A stretch of DNA of 64,000 bases, from contig NZ_BLJF01000001.1 of assembly GCF_009932335.1 (NCBI RefSeq), forward strand, positions 1,860,001-1,924,000. The letters are read 5' to 3'. This DNA is from Pseudomonas asiatica. GTDB lineage: Bacteria; Pseudomonadota; Gammaproteobacteria; Pseudomonadales; Pseudomonadaceae. Positions 26,642 to 36,933 of this stretch are shown piece after piece. Made by a program: the position numbers and the translations under genes. Under the pieces are notes generated by a model. It was not told where the DNA came from. It made no database searches and saw nothing but the letters and a program-made list of their open reading frames with translations. The stretch's first letter is position 1. Every line of letters starts with the position of its first letter.

Positions 26642-28282
26642 ATGATCACCACTCGCATCATGCCTGCGGCCGAGCAGGCCTACGCCTATCCGCTGCTGAT
26701 CAAGCGCCTGCTGCTGTCGGGCGTGCGCTACCAGCCCAACCAGGAAATCGTCTACGCCGACAAGCTGCGCTACACCTACACTACGCTGCTTGAACGCGTT
26801 CAGCGGCTGGCCAATGTGCTGACCGCCGCGGGGGTCAAGCCTGGCGACACCGTGGCCTTGCTCGACTGGGACAGCCATCGGGCCCTTGAATGCTTCTTCG
26901 CCGTACCGATGCTGGGTGCGGTGCTGCACACGGTGAACGTACGGCTGTCCACCGATCAGGTGCGCTACACCATGAACCATGCCGAGGACCGCCTGGTACT
27001 GGTGCATGACGACTTCCTGCCGTTGATGGCGCAACTGCGCGATGACTTGCCGACGGTCGAGGGTTTCATTCGCCTCGGCGAAGGCGGCCCGGCAACGCAA
27101 GATGTGCCGTTGTTGGGTGAGTACGAAGCGCTGCTGGCGGCTGCCGAGCCACAGTTCGACTTCGCCGATTTCGACGAGCAGTCGCTGGCCACGCTGTTCT
27201 ATACCAGCGGTACCACCGGCAACCCCAAGGGCGTGTACTTCAGCCACCGGCAACTGGTGCTGCATACCCTGGTCGAGCAGGGCACCCTGGCTGCCTGCGG
27301 CGAGGTACCGCTGCTGCGCAGCGGCGACGTGTACATGCCCATTACGCCGATGTTCCATGTGCACGCCTGGGGCGTGCCCTATGTGGCCACGGCACTGGGC
27401 ATCAAGCAGGTCTACCCGGGGCGCTACGAGCCCAACCGCCTGGTGCGCTTGTACCGCGACGAGGGCGTGACGTTCTCCCATTGCGTGCCCACGGTGCTGC
27501 AGATGATGCTCGACAGCGACGAAGGGCGCCGCGCCGACCTGAGCGGCTGGAAGATGCTGCTGGGCGGCAGCGCCCTGACCCTGGGCCTGGCGCAGCGTGC
27601 CAGCGAGCGCGGCATCAGCGTGCATTGTGGCTACGGCATGTCGGAAAGCTGCCCGCTGCTCAGCATCACCCACCTGAGCGCTGAGCTGCTGGCACTGCCC
27701 ATGGCGCAACAGTTGCCGCTGCGTATCGATGCCGGCGTGCCGATTGCCCTGGTGGACCTGCGCATCGTCGACGCTGAAGGCATTGATGTGCCCCGCGACG
27801 GAGAAAGCCTGGGTGAAATCGTGGTGCGTGCCCCGTGGCTGACCCAGGGCTATCTGCATGAACCGGAGCAGGGTGCCGCGTTGTGGCTGGGGGGCTGGAT
27901 GCATACTGGCGACCTGGCCTGCATCGACCCTGCGGGTGTGGTGCGCATTCGTGACCGGATCAAGGATGTGATCAAGACCGGAGGCGAGTGGGTCAGCTCG
28001 GTGGCGCTGGAAAACCTGATCAGCCAGCACCCGGCTGTCGCTTCGGTGGCAGTGATCGGCATCCCGGACCCGCAGTGGGGTGAGCAACCCTTGGCCTTGG
28101 TGGTCCGTTGTGACGGCATGCAATTCGACCAGGCGGCATTGGCAGGGCATCTGCAGCCGTTTGTCGACAGCGGGCACCTGAACAAATGGGCGATACCGCG
28201 GCAGTTGCGTTGCGTGGAGGAGATCCCCAAGACCAGCGTTGGCAAAATCGACAAGAAGCGGATTCGCCAGGCATTTCTCTGA
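26642..28282 (+). CDS. Acyl-CoA ligase (medium/long-chain, AMP-forming)
   Basis: About 546 residues of the ANL superfamily. It activates a carboxylic acid to its CoA thioester through an acyl-AMP. Motifs: FYTSGTTGNPKGV (P-loop), GYGMSESCP (A5), TGDLACIDPAG and DVIKTGGEWVSSV, and the C-terminal KTSVGKIDKK with the catalytic Lys. ATG 26642 has AAGG 8 nt upstream; an in-frame GTG at 26627 overlapping the previous stop is an alternative. With the dehydrogenase it forms the start of a beta-oxidation-like route for the substrate of this operon. Confidence 0.92.
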   Translation: MITTRIMPAAEQAYAYPLLIKRLLLSGVRYQPNQEIVYADKLRYTYTTLLERVQRLANVLTAAGVKPGDTVALLDWDSHRALECFFAVPMLGAVLHTVNVRLSTDQVRYTMNHAEDRLVLVHDDFLPLMAQLRDDLPTVEGFIRLGEGGPATQDVPLLGEYEALLAAAEPQFDFADFDEQSLATLFYTSGTTGNPKGVYFSHRQLVLHTLVEQGTLAACGEVPLLRSGDVYMPITPMFHVHAWGVPYVATALGIKQVYPGRYEPNRLVRLYRDEGVTFSHCVPTVLQMMLDSDEGRRADLSGWKMLLGGSALTLGLAQRASERGISVHCGYGMSESCPLLSITHLSAELLALPMAQQLPLRIDAGVPIALVDLRIVDAEGIDVPRDGESLGEIVVRAPWLTQGYLHEPEQGAALWLGGWMHTGDLACIDPAGVVRIRDRIKDVIKTGGEWVSSVALENLISQHPAVASVAVIGIPDPQWGEQPLALVVRCDGMQFDQAALAGHLQPFVDSGHLNKWAIPRQLRCVEEIPKTSVGKIDKKRIRQAFL

Positions 28283-28310
28283 ATGCTGGCAGGGCCCGGC
28301 TGATGGGGTC

Positions 28311-28454
28311 CCTGTGGGAGCGGGCATGCCCGCGAAGCAGGCGACGCGGTGGATGGCACCGGCTGCGCCGGTGTTCGCGGGCGCGCCCGCTCCTACAGGT
28401 ACGGCGCATTCCTTCAGCTGGTGGGGCCCCTGTGGGAGCGGGTTCACCCGCGAA
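28311..28454. repeat. REP cluster (CCTGTGGGAGCGGG class)
   Basis: An inverted pair with arms CCTGTGGGAGCGGGCATGCC (from 28311) and TCGCGGGCGCGCCCGCTCCT (to 28399) is followed by a single unit CCTGTGGGAGCGGGTTCACC (28429-28454). It ends the long catabolic operon and may provide its transcript 3' end. Confidence 0.88.
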
Positions 28455-28601
28455 GCAGGCGACGCGGTGGAGGGCACTCTGGTCCGGGCAATATGCCGAC
28501 GCCGATGTTCCGCTTGCGTGATTGCCTGAGCAAGAAAGCGGATGCAGGCAGAACTGGGGATGCGTACAGTAGGTTGATCGCAACCTGGCAGGAGCCTGCT
28601 T

Positions 28602-29102
28602 ATGTCCAGCGCATTCACCTTCATGCAGTCGCCCGTCGGCACCTTGACCCTAATAGCCCGTGGCGAGTGTCTGGCAGCCGTACTCTGGGAAGAGGAGCGG
28701 GAAAACCGCGTGCGCCTTGGCGCCCTGCACCGCGATGACCAGTGCCCGGTACTGCTGGAAACCGCCCGCCAGCTCGGCGAGTACTTTGCCGGCAAACGCC
28801 AGCGCTTCGAACTGGCGCTGGATTTTGCCGGCACCGAATTCCAGCGACAGGTGTGGGCCGCGCTGTTGGCGATACCGTTCGGTGAAACCCGCAGCTACAG
28901 CGACATCGCCCGGCAGATCGGCAACCCCAGCGCGGTGCGTGCGGTAGGCGCCGCCAATGGCCGCAACCCGATCTCGATCATCGCCCCGTGCCATCGGGTG
29001 ATCGGTGCTTCGGGCAGCCTCACCGGCTTTGCCGGTGGCCTGGCGGCCAAGCAGTACCTGCTGGCGCTGGAGGGCCGGCAAAGCCTGGCACTGGACCTGT
29101 AA
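28602..29102 (+). CDS. ogt: Methylated-DNA-[protein]-cysteine S-methyltransferase
   Basis: A 166-residue DNA repair protein that removes O6-methylguanine by transfer to its own Cys. The active-site motif is APCHRVIGASGSLTGFAGG (Cys about residue 129), with the helix-turn-helix segment GETRSYSDIARQIGNPSAVR before it. The length and absence of the AdaA half point to Ogt rather than Ada. It stands alone. Confidence 0.9.
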   Translation: MSSAFTFMQSPVGTLTLIARGECLAAVLWEEERENRVRLGALHRDDQCPVLLETARQLGEYFAGKRQRFELALDFAGTEFQRQVWAALLAIPFGETRSYSDIARQIGNPSAVRAVGAANGRNPISIIAPCHRVIGASGSLTGFAGGLAAKQYLLALEGRQSLALDL

Positions 29103-29106
29103 GGCG

Positions 29107-29349
29107 TCAGTAGAACCAGCTGGCGACCAGGCAGACCAGCACGGCCAACGCCGAGCCGGCCATCAGGGTGTACTGCCGATGGGCCCGGCGCGCATGGGGC
29201 TTGACTGCGCGCAGGTACTCGCCAGGTGTCGGCGCGTCGGGCCGGTGGCGCAAACCCTCGGCCACATCGGCCAGTTGCCCCTGGATGAGCAGACCCGTCA
29301 GGTAGTAGGTACAGGCATAGCTCAGCAACGCCAGAAACAGATAGATCAT
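29107..29349 (-). CDS. Small two-span membrane protein
   Basis: An 80-residue protein with hydrophobic segments near residues 2-20 (YLFLALLSYACTYYLTGLLI) and 62-78 (LMAGSALAVLVCLVASWF), separated by a basic loop. The start overlaps the stop of the upstream nitrilase-family gene (ATGA), so the two are coupled. No family was recognised. Confidence 0.65.
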   Translation of the reverse strand: MIYLFLALLSYACTYYLTGLLIQGQLADVAEGLRHRPDAPTPGEYLRAVKPHARRAHRQYTLMAGSALAVLVCLVASWFY

Positions 29350-30089
29350 GCCGGGTGTGGGTTCAGGGGCACTGCCATGGCACTGGCGTTGACGGTGTCC
29401 AGCACGATCAGACCTTCGCTGTGGTCGTCCAGGCTGGCCAGCAAGCGCCCCTGGCTGTCCCACGCCGCCGAGCCGCCAGCGCCGATGAAGGTGTCGGCCG
29501 GCCCCACGCAGTTGGCCAGCAACACTGGCATGCCCAGCTCTCGAGCCACCTCGGAGTAGTGCAGGTAACCCTCGCGAATGCCGTTGGCAGTTTTCGCCAC
29601 ACTGACCAGGTACAGGTCGGCGCCGTGTTCCCGCGCGGCTGCCGCATGCGCCATGAACATCGATTCGTAGCAGATCGCAGGCGCTACCCGGTGCGCGCCC
29701 ACCTGCAGCAGCAAGGCTTGATCGCCTGGGGTGAACCAGGGCAGTTCATCATCATGCAGGCGCCGCTTGGCATAGGCCTGGCGCGCCACACCGGGGCTGA
29801 GGATTGGCATGCCGATACGAATGCCATCAGGGGTCGGCAGTGGCAGGCCCGCTGCGACAGTGATACCAAACCGGTCGCAGGCTGCCTGCAGCGGGTCCAG
29901 CCGTGCCGAACTGACTGGCAGGGCGGCCTGGCGCGCGAGGGTTGGCTCATAGCCGGTCAGCGACAGTTCGGGAAATACCACCAGTTCGGCACCAAGGGCC
30001 GCGGCCTGTTCGATGCAGGCCAGGTGGCGTTCGAGGTTGGCTTGCACATCGCCCTTGAGCGATGCCAGTTGCACGGCGCACAACTTCAT
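29346..30089 (-). CDS. Carbon-nitrogen hydrolase (nitrilase superfamily)
   Basis: A 247-residue amidase of the nitrilase fold. The Glu-Lys-Cys triad is in VVFPELSLTGYEP (Glu), YAKRRLHDDE (Lys) and APAICYESMF (Cys). It probably hydrolyses a small amide or N-carbamoyl compound in the cytoplasm. The start at 30089 is chosen for MKLCAVQLASLKG, the typical family N-terminus, with GGGAAGGG upstream. Confidence 0.88.
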   Translation of the reverse strand: MKLCAVQLASLKGDVQANLERHLACIEQAAALGAELVVFPELSLTGYEPTLARQAALPVSSARLDPLQAACDRFGITVAAGLPLPTPDGIRIGMPILSPGVARQAYAKRRLHDDELPWFTPGDQALLLQVGAHRVAPAICYESMFMAHAAAAREHGADLYLVSVAKTANGIREGYLHYSEVARELGMPVLLANCVGPADTFIGAGGSAAWDSQGRLLASLDDHSEGLIVLDTVNASAMAVPLNPHPA

Positions 30090-30165
30090 GAAAAACCCTT
30101 CCCTGGTACAGGTTGAAGGGCCGAGCATACTACCGGCACCAACGCCTGTACCAGTGAAGGGATTT

Positions 30166-30681
30166 TCAGGATGCCGGGTGGACGGCGAAACGCTGGCGGA
30201 ACCAGTCGTCGAGCATGGCCTTTTCGGCATACAGGCGGTCGCTGCTGCTCGTGACCCGGCCCGGGCGGCTGAGGTACATCTTGTCGCTGACCCGTTCCTG
30301 CGCCTGCTGGTCGGGTTTGCCCGGTTGGCTGAGGGTGTAGCTGAGGTCGATGGTCGGCCAGGTGATTTCGCGCATGAAGCGTACATCGTAGGCCTGGCTG
30401 TGCCAGGGCTCGAAACGCCCGGCCAGGTCGATGTCGCGGATGTCGATGACCAGTTGCTGGCCAGGTTGCAGGTAGCGCTGGCCAAGCTTCTGAAGGTACT
30501 GGGTCAAGGTTTTCATCACATAGGCGTCGGCACCACGCTCGTACCCGTGGCTGTCGAGGCTGGCATCGCGGAATTTTTCCGGATGGTCGAAACGTACCTC
30601 GACCTGCGCGGCCGGGGCGCCTTGTGCCATGCTGTCCAGTGACAGCGCCATGAGCACGGCACACACGAGGGCGGTACGCAT
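30166..30681 (-). CDS. DUF3016 periplasmic protein
   Basis: A 171-residue exported protein with signal peptide MRTALVCAVLMALSLDSMAQ. The mature region has the DUF3016 pattern: VEVRFDHPEKFRDA, the RDIDLAGRFEPW segment and a conserved WPTIDLSYTL. Function of the family is unknown to me. GGAGGTGCATC precedes the start. Confidence 0.82.
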   Translation of the reverse strand: MRTALVCAVLMALSLDSMAQGAPAAQVEVRFDHPEKFRDASLDSHGYERGADAYVMKTLTQYLQKLGQRYLQPGQQLVIDIRDIDLAGRFEPWHSQAYDVRFMREITWPTIDLSYTLSQPGKPDQQAQERVSDKMYLSRPGRVTSSSDRLYAEKAMLDDWFRQRFAVHPAS

Positions 30682-30756
30682 GATGCACCTCCGGGGCAGA
30701 CTGCGTGTGCGTCCATTTTACCCCTGGCATGGCGGCGCCAGCAGAGGAAGATTGTA

Positions 30757-31464
30757 ATGGCACGGTTTCGGCGTCTGATTGCCAACCTGCGGGGGCGTGA
30801 CCTGGCGGTGGGCGATATCCATGGTCACTTCCAGCGCCTGCAGCAATGCCTGGATGGGGTGGGGTTCGATCCGGCCGTGGACCGCCTGTTCAGCGTGGGG
30901 GACCTGGTCGACCGTGGCCCGGACAGCGAGGCGGCGCTGGAATGGCTGGCGCAGCCCTGGTTCCATGCCGTGCAGGGTAATCACGAGGCCCTGGCAATCA
31001 CCCGCGTACGCGGCGGGCGGCTCGATCTGGACATGTACCGCGCCGCCGGGGGTGGCTGGTTTCTGGACCTGCCGAAGGCTCGGCAGTTGCGTTTCGTGGA
31101 GCGATTCGAGCAGCTGCCGATTGCGATAGAGGTTGAAAGTGCGGCGGGCTTGGTAGGGCTGCTGCATGCCGACAGCCCATATGCCGACTGGACGGTGTTG
31201 AGGACCTGGCTGGAACTGGATGACGACCCGCAAGTACGGGAAGTGTGCCAATGGTCGCGGCGGCGGTTGAAGGTAGGTGATACCGAGCCCGTGCAGGGCC
31301 TGCGTGCCTTGTTGGTGGGCCACACGCCGGTACTGGAAGCCAAGCTGCTGGGCAACGTCTGGCACCTGGACACCGGGGGCTGGGCCAGTGGCCATTTCAC
31401 CTTGATGGACATGCGGACCCTGCAACTGGTCAGCCCCAGGCCAGGTGAAACAACAGTGCCGTAG
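30757..31464 (+). CDS. Metallophosphoesterase (ApaH/PrpA-like phosphatase)
   Basis: A 235-residue calcineurin-type phosphatase. Metal-binding motifs GDIHGHF (about residue 22), GDLVDRGPDSE (about 48) and GNHEAL (about 75) are in the right order, with a distal GHTP (about 189) and HLDTGG. This pattern suits serine/threonine phosphatases of the PrpA type or diadenosine tetraphosphatases. The last 35 bp overlap the convergent LysE gene. Confidence 0.88.
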   Translation: MARFRRLIANLRGRDLAVGDIHGHFQRLQQCLDGVGFDPAVDRLFSVGDLVDRGPDSEAALEWLAQPWFHAVQGNHEALAITRVRGGRLDLDMYRAAGGGWFLDLPKARQLRFVERFEQLPIAIEVESAAGLVGLLHADSPYADWTVLRTWLELDDDPQVREVCQWSRRRLKVGDTEPVQGLRALLVGHTPVLEAKLLGNVWHLDTGGWASGHFTLMDMRTLQLVSPRPGETTVP

Positions 31465-32044
31465 CCAATAGCACCAGCATGGCCCCGGAGGCCCGTTCCA
31501 GCCAGGGCAGGCTGCGGGCGAAGCGCCGCAGCACCAGCGGGTTGCCGATGGCCACGGCAATCAGCAAGTCCCACAGCAGCACGATGCTGAACATCCACAG
31601 GGCACAGGTTGCCTTCCAGGCAAAGCTGGCGCTGGCGACCATGCTTACCAGGCTGGCATAGAACAGCGCATTCTTGGGGTTGAGGATGCCGGACAGGAAC
31701 CCCATGCCCAATCCACGCCACCACCCTTGGGCGGTCTGTTTGCCAGCGACTGTGCTCAGGCTGGTTTGCCCGGCATGGCGCAGGAACAGGGTGCCGATGT
31801 ACAGCAGGTAGCCGGCGCCGGCCAGTTGCAGGGCGGTGAACAGCAGGCTGCCTTCCTGCAGCACCGACAAACCGGTGAAAGCCATGGCGATGAACACGCC
31901 ATTGGCCAGGGCGATACCCAGGCAGGCGCCGCTCGCGACGCGCCAGCCAGCGTTGACCGAAGTGCGTGCGACCAGGAAGAAGTCCGGGCCGGGAGAGAGC
32001 AGGGCGAGGAAGTGGGCGAGGGCGATGATCAGGAACTGTTGCAT
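31430..32044 (-). CDS. LysE/RhtB-family amino acid exporter
   Basis: A 204-residue, six-span exporter. The opening MQQFLIIALAHFLALLSPGP, followed by DFFLVARTSV, is the classic LysE/RhtB start, and FLSGILNPKNALF is the conserved central motif. Substrate is probably an amino acid or analogue. The frame continues upstream into a REP element, but the family N-terminus fixes the start at 32044. Confidence 0.88.
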   Translation of the reverse strand: MQQFLIIALAHFLALLSPGPDFFLVARTSVNAGWRVASGACLGIALANGVFIAMAFTGLSVLQEGSLLFTALQLAGAGYLLYIGTLFLRHAGQTSLSTVAGKQTAQGWWRGLGMGFLSGILNPKNALFYASLVSMVASASFAWKATCALWMFSIVLLWDLLIAVAIGNPLVLRRFARSLPWLERASGAMLVLLATALLFHLAWG

Positions 32045-32120
32045 TGGGGTGAGGCTGCTCTGGAGGAAAGCCTGACTCTGCCCCTCAGCGCAAATGCCGT
32101 ATTGAACAATATTGCAGGCC

Positions 32121-32239
32121 CCTGTAGGAGCGGCCTTGTGTCGCGAAAGGGCTGCGCAGCAGCCCCGGCAATCTGTGCGGCGGAGCTGAAAACCTGGGGC
32201 CGCTTCGCGCCCCATCGCGACACAAGGCCGCTCCTACAG
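32121..32239. repeat. REP palindrome pair (TGTAGGAGCGGCC class)
   Basis: Inverted pair with arms CCTGTAGGAGCGGCCTTGTG and its complement. It lies upstream of the LysE gene and downstream of the AraC gene, both on the minus strand. Confidence 0.9.
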
Positions 32240-32254
32240 AGACCGCGCGGGCCT

Positions 32255-33067
32255 TCAGCCTCCCCGATACTGCCCCGGTGTCACCCCCACATGGGCCTTG
32301 AACACCCGCTGGAAATGGCTTTGGTCGGCAAAACCGAGCCGATAGGCCACCTCCGCCAGGGCCTGCCCTTCACCCAACAATTGCCGCCCACGGTTGACCC
32401 GGGCATTTAGCAGGTAGGCATGCGGAGTGAACCCGGTGGCCGCGCGAAATGCGCGAATCAACTGGTAGCGCCCAAGCCCGGCCTGCCGGGCCAGTAACGC
32501 CAGGCTCAACTGCGACGGGTCCTGGCCTTCGATGTGCGCGATCAGCCCACTCAGTTCGCTCTTCCCCAAAGCCGGCGCCGGCGCCAGCGGCGCGTGCCTG
32601 GCAAAGTCGAGATCACCCAGAAAGGCAATCAGCGCCGCATCTTTCTCTCCGTTGCTGGCGCTGGAAAACAGCAAACTGTTCAGTTCGCAGAACTGCCGAT
32701 ATACCTCCGGCTCCTGGCAGATACGTGCCGGCTCGCCGGGCCCGGCACCATCCAGCCCGGACTCCAGGTGCAGCTGTGCCAGCCAGTCGGCATCCACATG
32801 CAGCATCTGGTAGCTCCACGCTTGCCCGGGTTCGGGGTTGCAGGCATGTACCCGGCGGGCCGGGACCAGCACCAGAGTGCCAGGCGTCAGGCGTTGCTGG
32901 CCGTTGCCGGCACCGGTGAAATGACTGTGGCCGGCATCCACCACACCGATGGAAAACGTTGGGTGGCTGTGGGCCTTGTAGCAGGCACGGCTATGGCAGG
33001 CGCGGCGGCTTTCGACATGCGGCAGGGCCGGGTCGCGCCACAGCGCGGCATGGGAACGGGGCATCAC
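32255..33067 (-). CDS. AraC-family regulator (cupin N-terminal domain)
   Basis: A 270-residue regulator with a cupin ligand domain (AHSHPTFSIGVVDAGHSHF, residues about 31-49) and a C-terminal AraC double helix-turn-helix (LSLALLARQAGLGRYQLIRA and ALAEVAYRLGFADQSHFQRV). It is divergent from the LysE-type gene at 33196, a common arrangement in which the regulator controls the exporter. Confidence 0.9.
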   Translation of the reverse strand: MMPRSHAALWRDPALPHVESRRACHSRACYKAHSHPTFSIGVVDAGHSHFTGAGNGQQRLTPGTLVLVPARRVHACNPEPGQAWSYQMLHVDADWLAQLHLESGLDGAGPGEPARICQEPEVYRQFCELNSLLFSSASNGEKDAALIAFLGDLDFARHAPLAPAPALGKSELSGLIAHIEGQDPSQLSLALLARQAGLGRYQLIRAFRAATGFTPHAYLLNARVNRGRQLLGEGQALAEVAYRLGFADQSHFQRVFKAHVGVTPGQYRGG

Positions 33068-33195
33068 AGGGTCCTCGATATGCCAGGCAGCTTATCAGGC
33101 GCTGCGCACCCATACAGTTTTTTCCACTGGCTGTAACTTGACCACCAGGCCAGCTACGCGCCGAAATAGGCGCCTGTTGCCAAAGGAAAACGATA

Positions 33196-33822
33196 ATGGA
33201 CCTTTCAAGCCTGCTGCTTTTCATCCCCGCCTGTTTCGCCCTGAACATGGCGCCGGGGCCGAACAACCTGCTGTCGCTGCACAATGCCAGCCGTTACGGC
33301 CTGCGTACGGCCTGCGTGGCCGGTGGCGGGCGCATCGTCGCCTTCAGCGGCATGATCGCCCTGGCGGCGATGGGCCTGGCAGTGGTGCTGCACACCAGCG
33401 AATACCTGTTCCTGGCCATCAAGTTGGCGGGGGCGGCCTACCTGTTCTATATCGCCTGGCAACTGTGGCGGGCACCGGTGGGCGAGGCCGCGGTTGCAGG
33501 TGATCAGCCGCACGGCACTTGGCGTCTGATACGCCAGGAGTTCTGGATGGCTGCTGGTAATCCGAAGGCTATCCTGATCTTCACCGCGTTCCTGCCGCAG
33601 TTCGTTTCGGTCGGCAGTACCACTCCGGTGGGCGAGCAGTTCCTTTGGTTGGGTGCGTTGTTCCTGTTGCTGGAATGGGCCGCCATCGCCATCTACGCCG
33701 GCCTGGGGGCGTACATGCAACGCTGGTTCAGCCAGCCCGGCCCACGAGGGCTGTTCAACCGGGTCAGCGCCTCATTGCTGGGCTGCGCGGGTCTCGGGCT
33801 GCTGGCTGCGCGGCGCGCTTAA
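33196..33822 (+). CDS. LysE-family exporter
   Basis: A 208-residue exporter with six spans. CFALNMAPGPNNLLSLHNAS at residues 14-33 and AAGNPKAILIFTAFLPQF at about 116-133 are the family motifs. AAAGGAAAA precedes the start. Divergent from the AraC regulator, which likely controls it. Its stop overlaps the convergent ppiC by 4 bp. Confidence 0.9.
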   Translation: MDLSSLLLFIPACFALNMAPGPNNLLSLHNASRYGLRTACVAGGGRIVAFSGMIALAAMGLAVVLHTSEYLFLAIKLAGAAYLFYIAWQLWRAPVGEAAVAGDQPHGTWRLIRQEFWMAAGNPKAILIFTAFLPQFVSVGSTTPVGEQFLWLGALFLLLEWAAIAIYAGLGAYMQRWFSQPGPRGLFNRVSASLLGCAGLGLLAARRA

Positions 33823-34094
33823 TCGCGGTAGAACGTCTGCACCAGGTGATAGCCGAACTTGCTCTTGATCGGCCCGTGCACCACGCGCAGGGGTTTCTTG
33901 AAGATCACCTGGTCGATGGCGCCGACCATCTGCCCGGGGCGGATTTCACCCAGGTCGCCGCCACGTTTGCCCGAAGGGCAGGTGGAGAACTTTTTTGCGA
34001 GCACGTCGAAAGCCTCGCCATTGGCGATGCGCTGCTTGAGCTTTTCGGCTTCGTCAGCGGTCTTGACCAGGATGTGGCGGGCTTGGGCTTTCAT
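33819..34094 (-). CDS. ppiC: Parvulin-type peptidyl-prolyl isomerase PpiC
   Basis: A 91-residue single-domain parvulin, close in size and sequence pattern to E. coli PpiC. Motifs ARHILVKT at the start, CPSGKRGGDLGEIRPGQMV in the middle and SKFGYHLVQ near the end are diagnostic. Without signal peptide, it acts in the cytoplasm. A second copy is encoded at 45775-46056. Confidence 0.93.
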   Translation of the reverse strand: MKAQARHILVKTADEAEKLKQRIANGEAFDVLAKKFSTCPSGKRGGDLGEIRPGQMVGAIDQVIFKKPLRVVHGPIKSKFGYHLVQTFYRD

Positions 34095-34169
34095 GGGGTA
34101 CCTGTGCTTCTGGGGCGGAAAAAGTGGGCATTATGCCTCATAGTTTTGTGCTGAGGCGATTACGCGTCC

Positions 34170-34288
34170 CTTGTAGGAGCGGCCTTGTGTCGCGATGGGG
34201 CGCGAAGCGGCCCCGGCAACCTGTGCTGCGAAGCTGAAAACCTGGGGCCGCTTCGCGCCCCATCGCGACACAAGGCCGCTCCTACAGG
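34170..34288. repeat. REP palindrome pair (TGTAGGAGCGGCC class)
   Basis: Inverted pair with arms TTGTAGGAGCGGCCTTGTGT and its complement; inner stems GGGGCGCGAAGCGGCCCC and the mirror GGGGCCGCTTCGCGCCCC. It follows the acetoacetyl-CoA synthetase stop by 15 bp. Confidence 0.9.
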
Positions 34289-34302
34289 GACGGTGACAAG
34301 GG

Positions 34303-36255
<1,953 letters not shown>

Positions 36256-36285
36256 GCCGAACCTCCTGTTGCCTGCAAGGGCCCC

Positions 36286-36367
36286 ATCGCCGGCAAGCCA
36301 GCTCCCACAGGAACCTCACAGGTTTTGAGTGCAGTGACCAACCTGTGGGAGCCGGCTTGCCGGCGAT
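36286..36367. repeat. REP palindrome pair (ATCGCCGGCAAGCC class)
   Basis: Inverted pair with arms ATCGCCGGCAAGCCAGCTCC and GGAGCCGGCTTGCCGGCGAT around a spacer of about 30 bp, lying between eco and the acetoacetyl-CoA synthetase gene. Confidence 0.9.
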
Positions 36368-36398
36368 GAAGGCACCATCAAGGCCAAAGGCTTGCGTT

Positions 36399-36878
36399 TT
36401 ACTCTACTTTAGCCTTTTGCACGTCCTGCGACGCGGTCCACACGCGGTAGCGCACTTCGACGTCCTTGGGCACATACACCACCACCGGCAGCTTGCTGTT
36501 GTAGCGCAGCATGAAGCCTTCACCGACCACAGGCACGAAGGCCTCGGTCTTCTTGCCATCGGGGCAGGCCATCAGCGTGCTGGCCGGGCCGCTGACCTTG
36601 TCCAGGCGGTAGTAGCTGTAGCCCCAGCCTTCCAGGGTACGTTCCTCCAGGCTGCCGCCCAGGCGCTGGCGATTGCAATCCACCTTCAGGGTCTTGCCGG
36701 CGAGGATTTCCAGTTGATAGGCCGACTCATCAGCCTGGGCCGGCAGGTGGATGACCTGCCGGGTGAAGCCTTTTTCCGCCTCGGGGTAGGGCGCGACGTC
36801 CTTCAGGCTGGCTGCCATCGCGGGTGCGGCGGCAGCCAGGGTCAGGGCCAGAATCGCGGTCATCGGGGTTGGGCGCAT
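36399..36878 (-). CDS. eco: Ecotin, periplasmic serine protease inhibitor
   Basis: A 159-residue exported protein; signal peptide ends PAMAAS. The ecotin pattern is clear: [16 protein letters not shown], the Cys pair at DCNRQRL and [14 protein letters not shown], and the reactive loop STLMACP with Met at P1, followed by FVPVVGEG and RYRVWTA. It inhibits trypsin-fold proteases such as elastase. AAGGAGG precedes the start by 4 nt. It sits inside a ketone-body utilisation operon with no obvious functional link. Confidence 0.94.
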   Translation of the reverse strand: MRPTPMTAILALTLAAAAPAMAASLKDVAPYPEAEKGFTRQVIHLPAQADESAYQLEILAGKTLKVDCNRQRLGGSLEERTLEGWGYSYYRLDKVSGPASTLMACPDGKKTEAFVPVVGEGFMLRYNSKLPVVVYVPKDVEVRYRVWTASQDVQKAKVE

Positions 36879-36933
36879 AGGGCCTCCTTGCAGATAAACG
36901 AATGCAAGACCGCCGCCAGGCCCAGGCCGCCCG

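Noticed and set aside
17676..28834. Series of very long minus-strand frames (17676-19997, 19982-22132, 22637-24853, 24708-26624, 26561-28834) opposite the hydrolase-to-ligase operon
   Set aside because: They are mirror images of the plus-strand genes in GC-rich DNA, contain no recognisable motifs and cross real gene boundaries and REP repeats.
32045..32215. Upstream extension of the LysE-type gene at 31430-32044
   Set aside because: The extra residues are translated REP sequence; the family N-terminus begins at MQQFLIIALAHF.
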